Positions 1 through 5,379 of a DNA stretch of 5,380 bases are shown one piece after another. How positions within the stretch are numbered: position 1 is the stretch's first letter; every line of letters begins with the position of its first letter. The translations under genes and the position numbers were made by a program. Location: the NCBI GenBank assembly GCA_041655035.1, contig JBAZCN010000191.1, forward strand, positions 1 to 5,380, written 5' to 3'. The notes under the pieces are model-generated. The model searched no databases. It was not told where the DNA came from and saw nothing but the letters and a program-made list of their open reading frames with translations. Origin of the DNA: NAT127 sp041655035. GTDB lineage: Bacteria > Pseudomonadota > Gammaproteobacteria > Pseudomonadales > Porticoccaceae.

Positions 1-456
1 GCTTCCCATTCCGTCATGATACCGGAAGTAGTTCATTTGCCTTGTTGGGAGCTAAGGGCATGGGATAACGGCTTGGAAAAACCTACAGTCAAGCTGATGG
101 CTTTTTTCCACCCTGCTGATGGTATGAGCCGAAGAGAGAGTCAATATTATTGGACGAATAAGCATATAGAGGTTGGTTCAAAACTGAATGACCCCATCCG
201 GTATGCGCCACGATACGTTCAAAACCATGTTTTACCCGAGTACCATGCAACTAATCCAGCATATGATTTTGCAGGTTGTCCCGAGCTATGGTTCTATTCA
301 ACCGAGGCTGCACGGAAACTATTCAGTGAAACGGACCCCGTTAATCAAGACAAACTCGTGGCCGATGAAGTTAAATTCTCTAATCGACAAAAAACTTTAC
401 CCTTTGTTACGGATGAAGTACTTGTTTACGAGCGAAAACCGGAAAGTAACTGCTGA
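1..456 (+). CDS. EthD-domain protein, probably 5' partial
   Basis: The frame is open from base 1, and the first ATG is at 16 (146 residues from there). No Shine-Dalgarno sequence precedes that ATG, so the gene probably begins outside the window. Numbering from ATG 16, residues about 25-140 resemble an EthD-type ferredoxin-like (dimeric alpha/beta barrel) domain: a KLMAFFHPADGMSR strand and turn, then YYWTNKHIEVG (44-54), a YAPRYVQNHV strand (63-72), a CPELWFYS strand (88-95), an ADEVKF helix (116-121) and a final EVLVYER strand (134-140). Members of this family act as small dimeric enzymes or ligand-binding proteins; EthD itself is needed for ethyl tert-butyl ether breakdown but its reaction is not settled. 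The upstream residues could be the end of a first EthD domain in a tandem protein. The DNA is visibly more AT-rich than everything downstream, which suggests a different origin. The family call is fairly firm; substrate and pathway are unknown. Confidence 0.75.
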   Translation, partial: ASHSVMIPEVVHLPCWELRAWDNGLEKPTVKLMAFFHPADGMSRRESQYYWTNKHIEVGSKLNDPIRYAPRYVQNHVLPEYHATNPAYDFAGCPELWFYSTEAARKLFSETDPVNQDKLVADEVKFSNRQKTLPFVTDEVLVYERKPESNC

Positions 457-468
457 CTCAATTGGATA

Positions 469-534
469 GCGCAACGCACCAACGCTGTCATTTGCGGATA
501 GTAGCCGTGATCCCTGTTGTCGGTGTGGTTGCGC
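469..534. repeat. Imperfect inverted repeat between convergent genes
   Basis: GCGCAAC-G-CACC at 469-480 is mirrored by GGTG-TG-GTTGCGC at 522-534. Eleven bases can pair around one small asymmetry, with a loop of about 41 bases. It sits between two genes that end facing each other, where a bidirectional terminator would be expected. The loop is long and there is no T-tract, so a terminator role is only a guess. Confidence 0.3.
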
Positions 535-572
535 GTCCCATTGTCGGAAAGCTATTGCGGCACGAGGCAGAT

Positions 573-1700
573 TCAGGCTATATCGCCATTCCCCGCCCCA
601 ACAGTTGGCAGCTTTGCACCGGTGTCGAGCAGCCCCAGCAGCCAGCCGGAGGTGGCGCCTGCATAGAGGGAGTTGCCCATGACGGCGAGCTTCGCGGCTT
701 CCTCGTCCTGGTTGATCACCGCCACCAGGGCGGCGAGACCCACGGCCTCCAGTCCGAAGGTGAGGACCGAACTCCAGTGTATGGTCTCGTCAAAATAAAC
801 GTCCGTCCATTTGTCCTGGGCATCGCCGCCCCAGGTGGTGTTTCCATATTCAACGCCCTGTTTCCATATCTCCCGCAGGTCTTTCTGTCCGTTCCCCCCG
901 GCCATGGCCTGCTCGAAGCCTTGTGGATTGGTCGCCACCGCTCTTTCGAAAGCGGAGCGCCACACCTTTAGGTAGCGGGGGGTTGGCAGGTCATAGTCGA
1001 CGCGCATGAAGTGGCGCGCGTTGATCCGGACCACGCTCGGCCTGGGTTCACGGTGGGGGCGCCTCTGGCCTATTGGCGGATCCTCGGTCTTCACCACCTG
1101 GACGCCGGCATTGTAGGCTATGGCGTGGACGGTGCCGTAGGTGGAGTTGTCACGCATGAGCTCCGGGAGAATCTGCAGACATTGGTTGCCACCACCTTCC
1201 AGGGCGGCCATGCGTTTGGCCATGTGGGTGGCGATGTCCTGCTGGACTTCGGCGAAGGGCGGCTTCATTTGCAGGCCGAGTTTTTCAATGACCGGCGGCA
1301 TGCCCCAATGCTCTCGCAGTTCCATTCCGCCCCAATAACTGGATGCATAAACTGCCCACGCCTGCCCGCCGATCTCTCCGGAGTCCACCTCGCCATTCAT
1401 GACGGGGCCGGAAAGACGATTGGTGATCCAGCCGTTGAGGCCAAGCCAGTAGGCCTGCGGTGTCGACAGCCGGGCCGCCCGGGGAGCGAACTCGGTGGCG
1501 AGCGCGTCCATCAGGGCCGGTGCTGCGGGCATCACTTTTGCCAGGTCGGGCAGCAGGGGTACGCTTTCGCCATCGCGCAGTGTTACTTCGCTCGATGACG
1601 GAGCGGAGGCCGTGGTCGCCAGGGCGCTGCCCAGCACTCCAAGGCCGGCCAGTCCCCCGGTGGTTAGCTTGATCATGGTGCGCCGGTCGTAGTTGTTCAT
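573..1700 (-). CDS. Tat-exported protein of unknown function
   Basis: I do not recognise this 375-residue protein. The N-terminus is a good twin-arginine signal: DRRTMIK (5-11) fits the RRxxxK pattern, a hydrophobic run spans about 13-29, and an ASA motif (31-33) offers a signal peptidase I site. This implies export of a folded protein to the periplasm, often with a cofactor, though no cofactor motif is visible. The mature part is rich in Trp, Tyr and Gly (AYWLGLNGWITNRL at 83-96, WAVYASSYWGGMELREHWGM at 115-134) and has a single Cys (174). Two hydrophobic stretches near the C-terminus (about 312-328 and 344-358) could be buried helices or membrane contacts. The ATG at 1700 is well supported: AAGGAGAG (complement of 1705-1712) lies five bases upstream. 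It converges on the EthD gene and is separated from comM by 193 bases, so it is probably transcribed on its own. Confidence 0.8.
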   Translation of the reverse strand: MNNYDRRTMIKLTTGGLAGLGVLGSALATTASAPSSSEVTLRDGESVPLLPDLAKVMPAAPALMDALATEFAPRAARLSTPQAYWLGLNGWITNRLSGPVMNGEVDSGEIGGQAWAVYASSYWGGMELREHWGMPPVIEKLGLQMKPPFAEVQQDIATHMAKRMAALEGGGNQCLQILPELMRDNSTYGTVHAIAYNAGVQVVKTEDPPIGQRRPHREPRPSVVRINARHFMRVDYDLPTPRYLKVWRSAFERAVATNPQGFEQAMAGGNGQKDLREIWKQGVEYGNTTWGGDAQDKWTDVYFDETIHWSSVLTFGLEAVGLAALVAVINQDEEAAKLAVMGNSLYAGATSGWLLGLLDTGAKLPTVGAGNGDIA

Positions 1701-1893
1701 CGGGCTCTCCTTTGTGGGGATCCTTTTGCTGGAATCCAGTTGTTAGAAGTAAAGGTTGCAGCCTCAGGGAAGCGTAAACAAAGGAGTGGCAGATGTCGAT
1801 CAAAAAATTGTCATATGTGTAAATTAACTTCTGTTGTACCGGGCTGCCTCAAGATAGAGGTAAAGATTATCCTGTTCTGGAACGGATGGCCCG
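1701..1893. other. AT-richer intergenic spacer between comM and the Tat-signal gene
   Basis: This spacer follows the comM stop and holds the leader of the minus-strand Tat-signal gene. It is clearly more AT-rich than the flanking genes, especially 1801-1830. It contains the ribosome binding site for the gene at 1700, a small palindrome CTGGA-A-TCCAG (1729-1739) in that gene's leader, and a weak stem TGCCTC/GAGGTA (1845-1862) with one G-T pair. No convincing intrinsic terminator for comM and no strong sigma-70 promoter stands out. Confidence 0.5.
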
Positions 1894-3375
1894 CTAGAAG
1901 CGATACCCCAGTGCCTCGCCCAGGTGAGTGACGTCGATGTGGTCGCTTCCGGCGAGATCGGCAATGGTGCGCGCCACCTTCAGCACCCGATGATAGCCGC
2001 GGGCTGACAGCCCGAGGCGCTCGACGGCGCTTTCCAGTAGCCGCTGCTGTGCCTCTCCCAAAGCGCAATGGATTTTTATCCCATCCACCTGCAATCCGGC
2101 GTTGACCACGGCCTGGCGCGCGAGCTGTCGCAGGCGTGCAGCGATTACCCGCTGGCGCACCGCGGAGCTGTTCTCGCCCGGAGGCTGGTCGCGCACCAAG
2201 TCCCGGTTGGCGATGGGCAGTACTTTCACCTGAAGGTCGATGCGGTCCAGCAGCGGGCCGGAAATGCGCTCCCGGTAGCGACGGACAAGGTCGGGGGTGC
2301 AGCGGCATCTGTCGCTGCCGAGGTAGCCGCAGGGGCAGGGGTTCATCGCCGCGACCAACATGAAGCGCGACGGATAGCAGGTCCGCCCCCGCGCCCGCGA
2401 TAGGTGGATTTCACCCGATTCCAATGGTTCCCGCAGCACGTCCAGAACCCTGCGGGGGAACTCCGGCAGTTCATCGAGAAACAATACGCCGCAATGGGCG
2501 AGGGATATTTCGCCCGGACGGGGGACGCTGCCGCCACCCACCAGGGCGGCGGCCGAGGAGGTGTGATGGGGGGCGCGAAAAGGCGGTTGATGGAAGGGCT
2601 GGCGCAGGCCGAGGCCGGCGACCGAATAGATGCTGGCCACTTCCAGGGCATCGTCCTCCTGCAGCGGTGGCATGATGGTGGGCAGCCGGGTGGCAAGGAG
2701 GGTCTTGCCGGTGCCTGGCGGGCCGGAGAACAGCAGGTTGTGGCCACCGGCGGCGGCCACTTCCAGAGCGCGGCGGGCCTGGTGCTGGCCGATCACGTCC
2801 GCCATGTCGAGAGGGTGTTCGACCGCGCCGGGAGGGGCGCCGGGAGGCAGGGATTCGAGGGGCGCGGCGCCCCGCAGATGGGCGCAAACCGCCAGCAGGT
2901 GATTGGCGGGGTAGATGGTGGTGCGGTGGGCCAGGGCCGCCTCGTCGCCGTTGCCCGCGGGTATCACCAGGATGCGCCCGGCGCGACCACAGGCGATGGC
3001 GGTGGGCAGCATGCCATCGATGGCTCGCAGTTCGCCGGTCAGGGCCAGCTCGCCGACGAATTCGTAGTCGCCGAGGGGTTCCGCCGGCAATTGTCCGGAG
3101 GCGGCGAGAATGCCGAGGGCGATGGCCAGATCGTAGCGGCTGCCTTCCTTGGGGATATCGGCGGGGGCGAGGTTGATGGTGATGCGTCGCGGTGGGAAAT
3201 CGAAATGGGCATTGAGCAGGGCGCTGCGCACCCGGTCCTTGCTCTCCTTGACGGCGGTTTCCGCCATTCCCACGATGCTGAGGCTGGGCAGTCCGTTGGA
3301 CAGGTGCACTTCGATGGTGATGGCGGGGGCGTCGATGCCCTGTTTGCTGCGGCTGTGAACGATGGCGAGTGACAC
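1894..3375 (-). CDS. comM: ComM, YifB-family AAA+ branch-migration helicase
   Basis: ComM is a cytoplasmic hexameric AAA+ helicase that promotes branch migration when imported DNA is integrated during natural transformation. The 493 residues match the family's usual length (about 500). The N-terminal ChlI-like domain (about 20-140) carries SIVGMAETAVKESKDRVRSA (33-52) and INLAPADIPKEGSRYDLAIA (67-86). The Mg-chelatase-like AAA+ core follows: Walker A GPPGTGKT (218-225), Walker B VLFLDE (297-302), FRAPHHTSS (266-274), the Cys-rich NPCPCGYLGSDRCRC (345-359) and SGPLLDRIDLQV (372-383). The C-terminal domain has LSARGYHRVLKVARTIADL (456-474). The start is GTG at 3375, chosen because MSLAIVHSR is the standard family N-terminus and AGGGAGG lies five bases before it. 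It sits 54 bases after ubiK on the same strand and is probably cotranscribed. Presence of comM alone does not prove natural competence. All expected motifs are intact. Confidence 0.97.
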   Translation of the reverse strand: MSLAIVHSRSKQGIDAPAITIEVHLSNGLPSLSIVGMAETAVKESKDRVRSALLNAHFDFPPRRITINLAPADIPKEGSRYDLAIALGILAASGQLPAEPLGDYEFVGELALTGELRAIDGMLPTAIACGRAGRILVIPAGNGDEAALAHRTTIYPANHLLAVCAHLRGAAPLESLPPGAPPGAVEHPLDMADVIGQHQARRALEVAAAGGHNLLFSGPPGTGKTLLATRLPTIMPPLQEDDALEVASIYSVAGLGLRQPFHQPPFRAPHHTSSAAALVGGGSVPRPGEISLAHCGVLFLDELPEFPRRVLDVLREPLESGEIHLSRARGRTCYPSRFMLVAAMNPCPCGYLGSDRCRCTPDLVRRYRERISGPLLDRIDLQVKVLPIANRDLVRDQPPGENSSAVRQRVIAARLRQLARQAVVNAGLQVDGIKIHCALGEAQQRLLESAVERLGLSARGYHRVLKVARTIADLAGSDHIDVTHLGEALGYRF

Positions 3376-3380
3376 GATTC

Positions 3381-3387
3381 CCTCCCT
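3381..3387 (-). promoter_or_regulatory. Ribosome binding site for comM (GTG start)
   Basis: On the minus strand this reads AGGGAGG, followed by five bases (GAATC) and the GTG at 3375-3373. It fixes the non-ATG start of comM. Confidence 0.75.
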
Positions 3388-3408
3388 GGAAATCCTTGGC
3401 TTACGCGG

Positions 3409-3425
3409 CCCGGCGATCCGCCGGG
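3409..3425. repeat. Perfect 7-bp GC hairpin between ubiK and comM
   Basis: CCCGGCG-ATC-CGCCGGG is a perfect inverted repeat of seven GC pairs with a three-base loop, starting four bases after the ubiK stop codon. Read on the minus strand, no run of T follows, so it is not a typical intrinsic terminator. It could weaken read-through into comM, protect the 3' end of the ubiK message, or have no role. Confidence 0.6.
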
Positions 3426-3429
3426 GGAA

Positions 3430-3705
3430 TTATTGCGGCGGCTTGTCGTCCGCGGCGAGGCGTGTTTCCAGCACCGCCAATTGCTGTTCGAGCTGTTCCA
3501 GTTTCTGCCGGGTGCGCAGCAATACCGCCTTCTGGGCCTCGAAATCCTCCCGGGGCACGAAATCCATCCTCGCGAAGGCGGCCTGGGCGGCGGTGCGAAT
3601 CTGCTGGCGCAACTCGGTGTTCAGGGCGTCGAAGCCCGGGCCGGCCAGGGCGGCGAATTGACGGGTGAACTGACCGATAAGGTCATGGGGAGGCGTGCTG
3701 GACAT
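3430..3705 (-). CDS. ubiK: UbiK (YqiC/BMFP family) ubiquinone biosynthesis accessory factor
   Basis: UbiK is a small accessory protein that binds UbiJ and supports the late hydroxylation and methylation steps of aerobic ubiquinone synthesis; the family was first described as membrane-fusogenic (BMFP). The 91 residues agree with family size. The N-terminal half is amphipathic (LIGQFTRQFAAL, 9-20), followed by the family signature AFARMDFVPREDFEAQKAVL (43-62), where the MDFVPREDFE core is most telling. A coiled coil with Leu repeats follows (LLRTRQKLEQLEQQLAVLET, 62-81). The frame runs open far upstream, but the ATG at 3705 gives the correct length; the ribosome binding site is weak (GGAA about seven bases upstream). 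It is the first gene of a probable ubiK-comM unit and is divergent from ureD. The adjacency of ubiK and comM is common in gammaproteobacteria. Confidence 0.93.
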   Translation of the reverse strand: MSSTPPHDLIGQFTRQFAALAGPGFDALNTELRQQIRTAAQAAFARMDFVPREDFEAQKAVLLRTRQKLEQLEQQLAVLETRLAADDKPPQ

Positions 3706-3733
3706 TGCGGTTCCGGAAGAGGGTACCTGGCCG

Positions 3734-3739
3734 ATTGTA
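3734..3739 (-). promoter_or_regulatory. Candidate sigma-70 -10 element for ubiK-comM
   Basis: On the minus strand this reads TACAAT, five of six matches to TATAAT, about 28 bases before the ubiK ATG. That would give a leader of roughly 20 bases. The -35 region is poor (TTCATC at 16-base spacing). It is the best promoter candidate for this operon in the divergent spacer. Confidence 0.4.
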
Positions 3740-3747
3740 ACAAAGTC

Positions 3748-3783
3748 GGGCCGGCGATGAAGCGCCGCAGCAGGGCCGGCGCC
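3748..3783. repeat. GC-rich direct and inverted repeats in the ubiK-ureD spacer
   Basis: GGGCCGGCG occurs twice, at 3748-3756 and 3773-3781, with a 25-base period. Mutually exclusive stems are possible: CGGCG/CGCCG (3752-3756 with 3763-3767) and GCGCCG/CGGCGC (3762-3767 with 3777-3782). The segment lies between the ubiK -10 candidate and the sigma-54 site. It could bind a regulator or merely reflect high GC. Confidence 0.35.
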
Positions 3784-3793
3784 ACAAAATAGA

Positions 3794-3808
3794 GGCACGG
3801 AAATTGCC
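3794..3808 (+). promoter_or_regulatory. Sigma-54 (RpoN) -24/-12 promoter of the urease operon
   Basis: GGCACG-GAAA-TTGCC matches the RpoN consensus TGGCACG-N4-TTGCW in its core: GG at 3794-3795, GC at 3806-3807, exactly 12 bases between the second G and the C. Mismatches are the T before GG (here A) and the last W (here C). The predicted transcription start is about 3819. Sigma-54 control fits a urease operon switched on by nitrogen limitation, and an NtrC-like palindrome lies nearby at 3907-3923. Confidence 0.7.
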
Positions 3809-3819
3809 TGATACCACCT

Positions 3820-4707
3820 ATGACAAGTTTGAATAGCCAATTGGGGGCAAGGCTTGCACCAGGTTGGGACGCAGGGCTGGAAATCGAACTGGCGCGCCGG
3901 CACGGCTGCACCCGAATGGTGCATATGCGGCACTGGGGGCCCCTGCGGGTGCAGCGCCCTTTCCATCCCGACGGCCGGGGGGAGGGCGGTAGTGGCGAGT
4001 GCCACCTCTATCTGCTGCACCCGCCGGGTGGCATGGTCACCGGGGATCGGCTCGCTATCGACATCGCCCTGCGCGACGATGCCCACGGCCTGTTGACCAC
4101 GCCCTCCGCCGGCAAGATCTACCGAGGCAACGCCAGCGCGGTGCCTCAGGTGCAAACGGTGAACTGTCGGGTGGGCGGCGACAGCTACCTGGAATGGCTG
4201 CCCCAGGAAACCATCGTCTTCGATGGCGCCCGGGGCGAGATCGTCACCCGGGTGGCCCTGGAGGGCGGCGCCCGTTGTGGAATCTGGGATATCGTCTGCC
4301 TCGGCCGGCCGGCCAGTGGCGAACGTTTTACCGCCGGTTACCTGACCCAGACCCTGGAGCTGACTCGCGCCGGGCGGCCCCTGTACCGGGAGCGCAATCA
4401 TTTTGCCGGTGGCAGCGACCTGCTCGCAGCCCCCTGGGGGCTCGGCGGTGGTTCGGTGACGGGCACTTTCCTGTTGACCCTCGGCCTGTCGCGGGAGCCC
4501 CTGGCGGCGTTGAGGGAATATCTGGCCGGCCTGAGCGGCGGAGAGGGTGGGCAAGTGGCGATCAGTGATCTCGACGGCTTGCTGGCGATCCGCTACCTGG
4601 GCCATTCCGCAGAGCAGTGCCGGCGGATTTTCAGCGCCGCCTGGCGGCGGTTGCGACCGGCCATGTGTGGCCGCGAGGCCATCGAACCCCGCATCTGGCG
4701 GACATGA
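3820..4707 (+). CDS. ureD: UreD (UreH) urease accessory protein
   Basis: UreD is a cytoplasmic chaperone that binds apo-urease and, with UreF and UreG, helps deliver nickel and CO2 to the active site. The 295 residues show the family motifs in order: W16 in the first strand, HWGPLRVQRPFHPDG (38-52), CHLYLLHPPGGMVTGD (61-76), TTPSAGKIYR (93-102), YLEWLPQETIVFDGA (123-137), WDIVCLGRPASGE (156-168), and a C-terminus with WRRLRPAMCG (275-284) and PRIW (290-293). A short Gly-rich insert (about 52-59) separates the first two motifs. ATG 3820 is the only ATG before the conserved W16 and has no Shine-Dalgarno. The predicted sigma-54 transcript would begin one base before it, so the message may be leaderless, or translation may start at TTG 3829 or 3841. 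ureA begins 24 bases after the stop. Codons 30-35 carry a perfect NtrC-type palindrome. Confidence 0.95.
   Translation: MTSLNSQLGARLAPGWDAGLEIELARRHGCTRMVHMRHWGPLRVQRPFHPDGRGEGGSGECHLYLLHPPGGMVTGDRLAIDIALRDDAHGLLTTPSAGKIYRGNASAVPQVQTVNCRVGGDSYLEWLPQETIVFDGARGEIVTRVALEGGARCGIWDIVCLGRPASGERFTAGYLTQTLELTRAGRPLYRERNHFAGGSDLLAAPWGLGGGSVTGTFLLTLGLSREPLAALREYLAGLSGGEGGQVAISDLDGLLAIRYLGHSAEQCRRIFSAAWRRLRPAMCGREAIEPRIWRT
3855..3871 (+). promoter_or_regulatory. Weak second NtrC-like site in ureD
   Basis: TGCACC-AGGTT-GGGACG keeps the left NtrC half-site perfectly and three of six bases of the right half. Its centre is 52 bases, about five helical turns, before the strong site at 3907-3923, so both would face the same side of the DNA. 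Support comes only from this spacing and the half match. Confidence 0.3.
3907..3923 (+). promoter_or_regulatory. NtrC-type enhancer palindrome inside ureD
   Basis: TGCACC-CGAAT-GGTGCA is a perfect inverted repeat with the six-base arms and five-base spacer of NtrC sites such as those at enterobacterial glnA. It overlaps ureD codons 30-35 (CTRMVH), a stretch that is not conserved in UreD, so protein conservation does not explain it. Its centre is about 97 bases downstream of the start predicted from the sigma-54 site. Binding has not been shown; the call rests on sequence and on the nearby RpoN promoter. Confidence 0.6.
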
Positions 4708-4716
4708 ACCGGTAAC

Positions 4717-4723
4717 GGAGGAG
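4717..4723 (+). promoter_or_regulatory. Ribosome binding site for ureA (GTG start)
   Basis: GGAGGAG lies eight bases before GTG 4732. It settles the GTG start, which gives the canonical 100-residue UreA. Confidence 0.8.
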
Positions 4724-4731
4724 ATAACGGC

Positions 4732-5034
4732 GTGGAACTTAGCCCCCGTGAAAAAGACAAGCTGCTGCTCTTCACCGCCGCCCTGGTGGCGGAGCGGCGC
4801 CGGGCCCGGGGCCTGAAACTCAACTACCCGGAGGCGATGGCGCTGATCTCGATGGAGATCATCGAGGGTGCGCGGGACGGCAGGACCGTGGCGGAATTGA
4901 TGAGTCACGGGCGCACTCTGCTGACCCGTGACGAGGTGATGGATGGCGTCGCCGAGATGATTCCGGAAGTGCAGGTGGAAGCCACCTTTCCCGACGGCAC
5001 CAAGCTGGTGACCGTCCACAACCCGATAGTGTGA
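4732..5034 (+). CDS. ureA: Urease subunit gamma (UreA)
   Basis: UreA is the smallest structural subunit of bacterial urease, the cytoplasmic nickel enzyme that splits urea into ammonia and carbamate. With UreB and UreC it forms the (alpha-beta-gamma)3 trimer; it carries no nickel ligands. The 100 residues equal the standard length. Signatures are MELSPREKDKLLLFTAALVA (1-20), LNYPEA (30-35), EGARDGRTVAELM (45-57) and PEVQVEATFPDGTKLVTVHN (78-97). It starts at GTG, 24 bases after the ureD stop, and its own stop is 31 bases before ureB, consistent with one transcript. UreA and UreB are separate here, not fused as in Helicobacter. Confidence 0.98.
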   Translation: MELSPREKDKLLLFTAALVAERRRARGLKLNYPEAMALISMEIIEGARDGRTVAELMSHGRTLLTRDEVMDGVAEMIPEVQVEATFPDGTKLVTVHNPIV

Positions 5035-5065
5035 AGAACGACGACTGGCATGAAGGAGGACGGCA

Positions 5066-5371
5066 ATGCTGCCCGGTGAGATACAGACCCGCCCCGGCGA
5101 TATCGCCATCAATGCCGGACGTGAAACCCGCACCGTCGCGGTCGCCAACAGCGGCGACCGGCCCATTCAGGTGGGGTCCCACTACCATTTTTACGAAACC
5201 AACCCGGCCCTGCATTTCGACCGCGACGCGGCCCGGGGCTTTCGTCTCGATATCCCGGCGGGCACCGCGGTGCGCTTCGAGCCGGGCCAGACCCGGGAGG
5301 TCGAGCTGGTGGCACTGGCCGGCGAGGGGGTGGTGTACGGGTTTCGCGGCGAGGTGATGGGCAAACTTTAG
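5066..5371 (+). CDS. ureB: Urease subunit beta (UreB)
   Basis: UreB is the second small structural subunit of urease and packs against the catalytic alpha subunit. The 101 residues are full length. Hallmarks are LPGEI (2-6), VANSGDRPIQVGSHYHFYET (26-45), NPALHFDR (46-53), ARGFRLDIPAGTAVRFEPGQ (56-75) and the C-terminal VYGFRGEVMGKL (90-101). AAGGAGGA (5053-5060) lies five bases before ATG 5066, so the start is secure. It follows ureA closely. The TAG stop runs directly into a ribosome binding site for the next gene. Confidence 0.98.
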   Translation: MLPGEIQTRPGDIAINAGRETRTVAVANSGDRPIQVGSHYHFYETNPALHFDRDAARGFRLDIPAGTAVRFEPGQTREVELVALAGEGVVYGFRGEVMGKL

Positions 5372-5379
5372 AGGGGAGG
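5372..5379 (+). promoter_or_regulatory. Ribosome binding site of the next gene, presumably ureC
   Basis: AGGGGAGG begins right after the ureB stop and the window ends one base later. Gene order D-A-B predicts that ureC, the catalytic alpha subunit, follows. The gene itself is not visible. Confidence 0.55.

Noticed and set aside
462..971. Plus-strand 169-codon open frame overlapping the Tat-signal gene
   Set aside because: It has no family resemblance or good ribosome binding site, and mostly lies antisense to a gene with a clear signal peptide and ribosome binding site.
1729..1739. Palindrome CTGGA-A-TCCAG in the leader of the Tat-signal gene
   Set aside because: Five-base arms around one base are too short to make a stable RNA hairpin and are common by chance. 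There is no supporting second site.
1793..1822. Nine-codon mini-ORF (MSIKKLSYV) with AAGGAG six bases upstream
   Set aside because: It has a good ribosome binding site, but the peptide is tiny and no structural gene follows on the plus strand. It is probably a chance pattern in an AT-rich spacer.
1823..1852. Possible sigma-70 promoter for the Tat-signal gene on the minus strand (TTGAGG, 18 bases, GTTAAT)
   Set aside because: Each hexamer matches only four of six bases and the leader would exceed 100 bases. It is not strong enough to annotate.
2404..3372. Plus-strand 322-codon open frame antisense to comM
   Set aside because: It is Gly-, Gln- and Ala-rich without recognisable motifs and is fully covered by an intact ComM on the other strand.
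4016..4032. A third NtrC-like match, TGCACC-N5-GGTGGC, in ureD
   Set aside because: It encodes the strictly conserved LHPPGG motif of UreD, so protein conservation explains it. It also warns that such matches can arise from coding sequence.
3706..5166. Minus-strand frame open upstream of ubiK for a total of 578 codons, antisense to ureD, ureA and part of ureB
   Set aside because: Only its last 91 codons (UbiK) look like a protein. The rest is low-complexity, Gln/Gly/His/Ala-rich translation typical of the antisense of GC-rich genes, and the sense strand encodes clear urease proteins.
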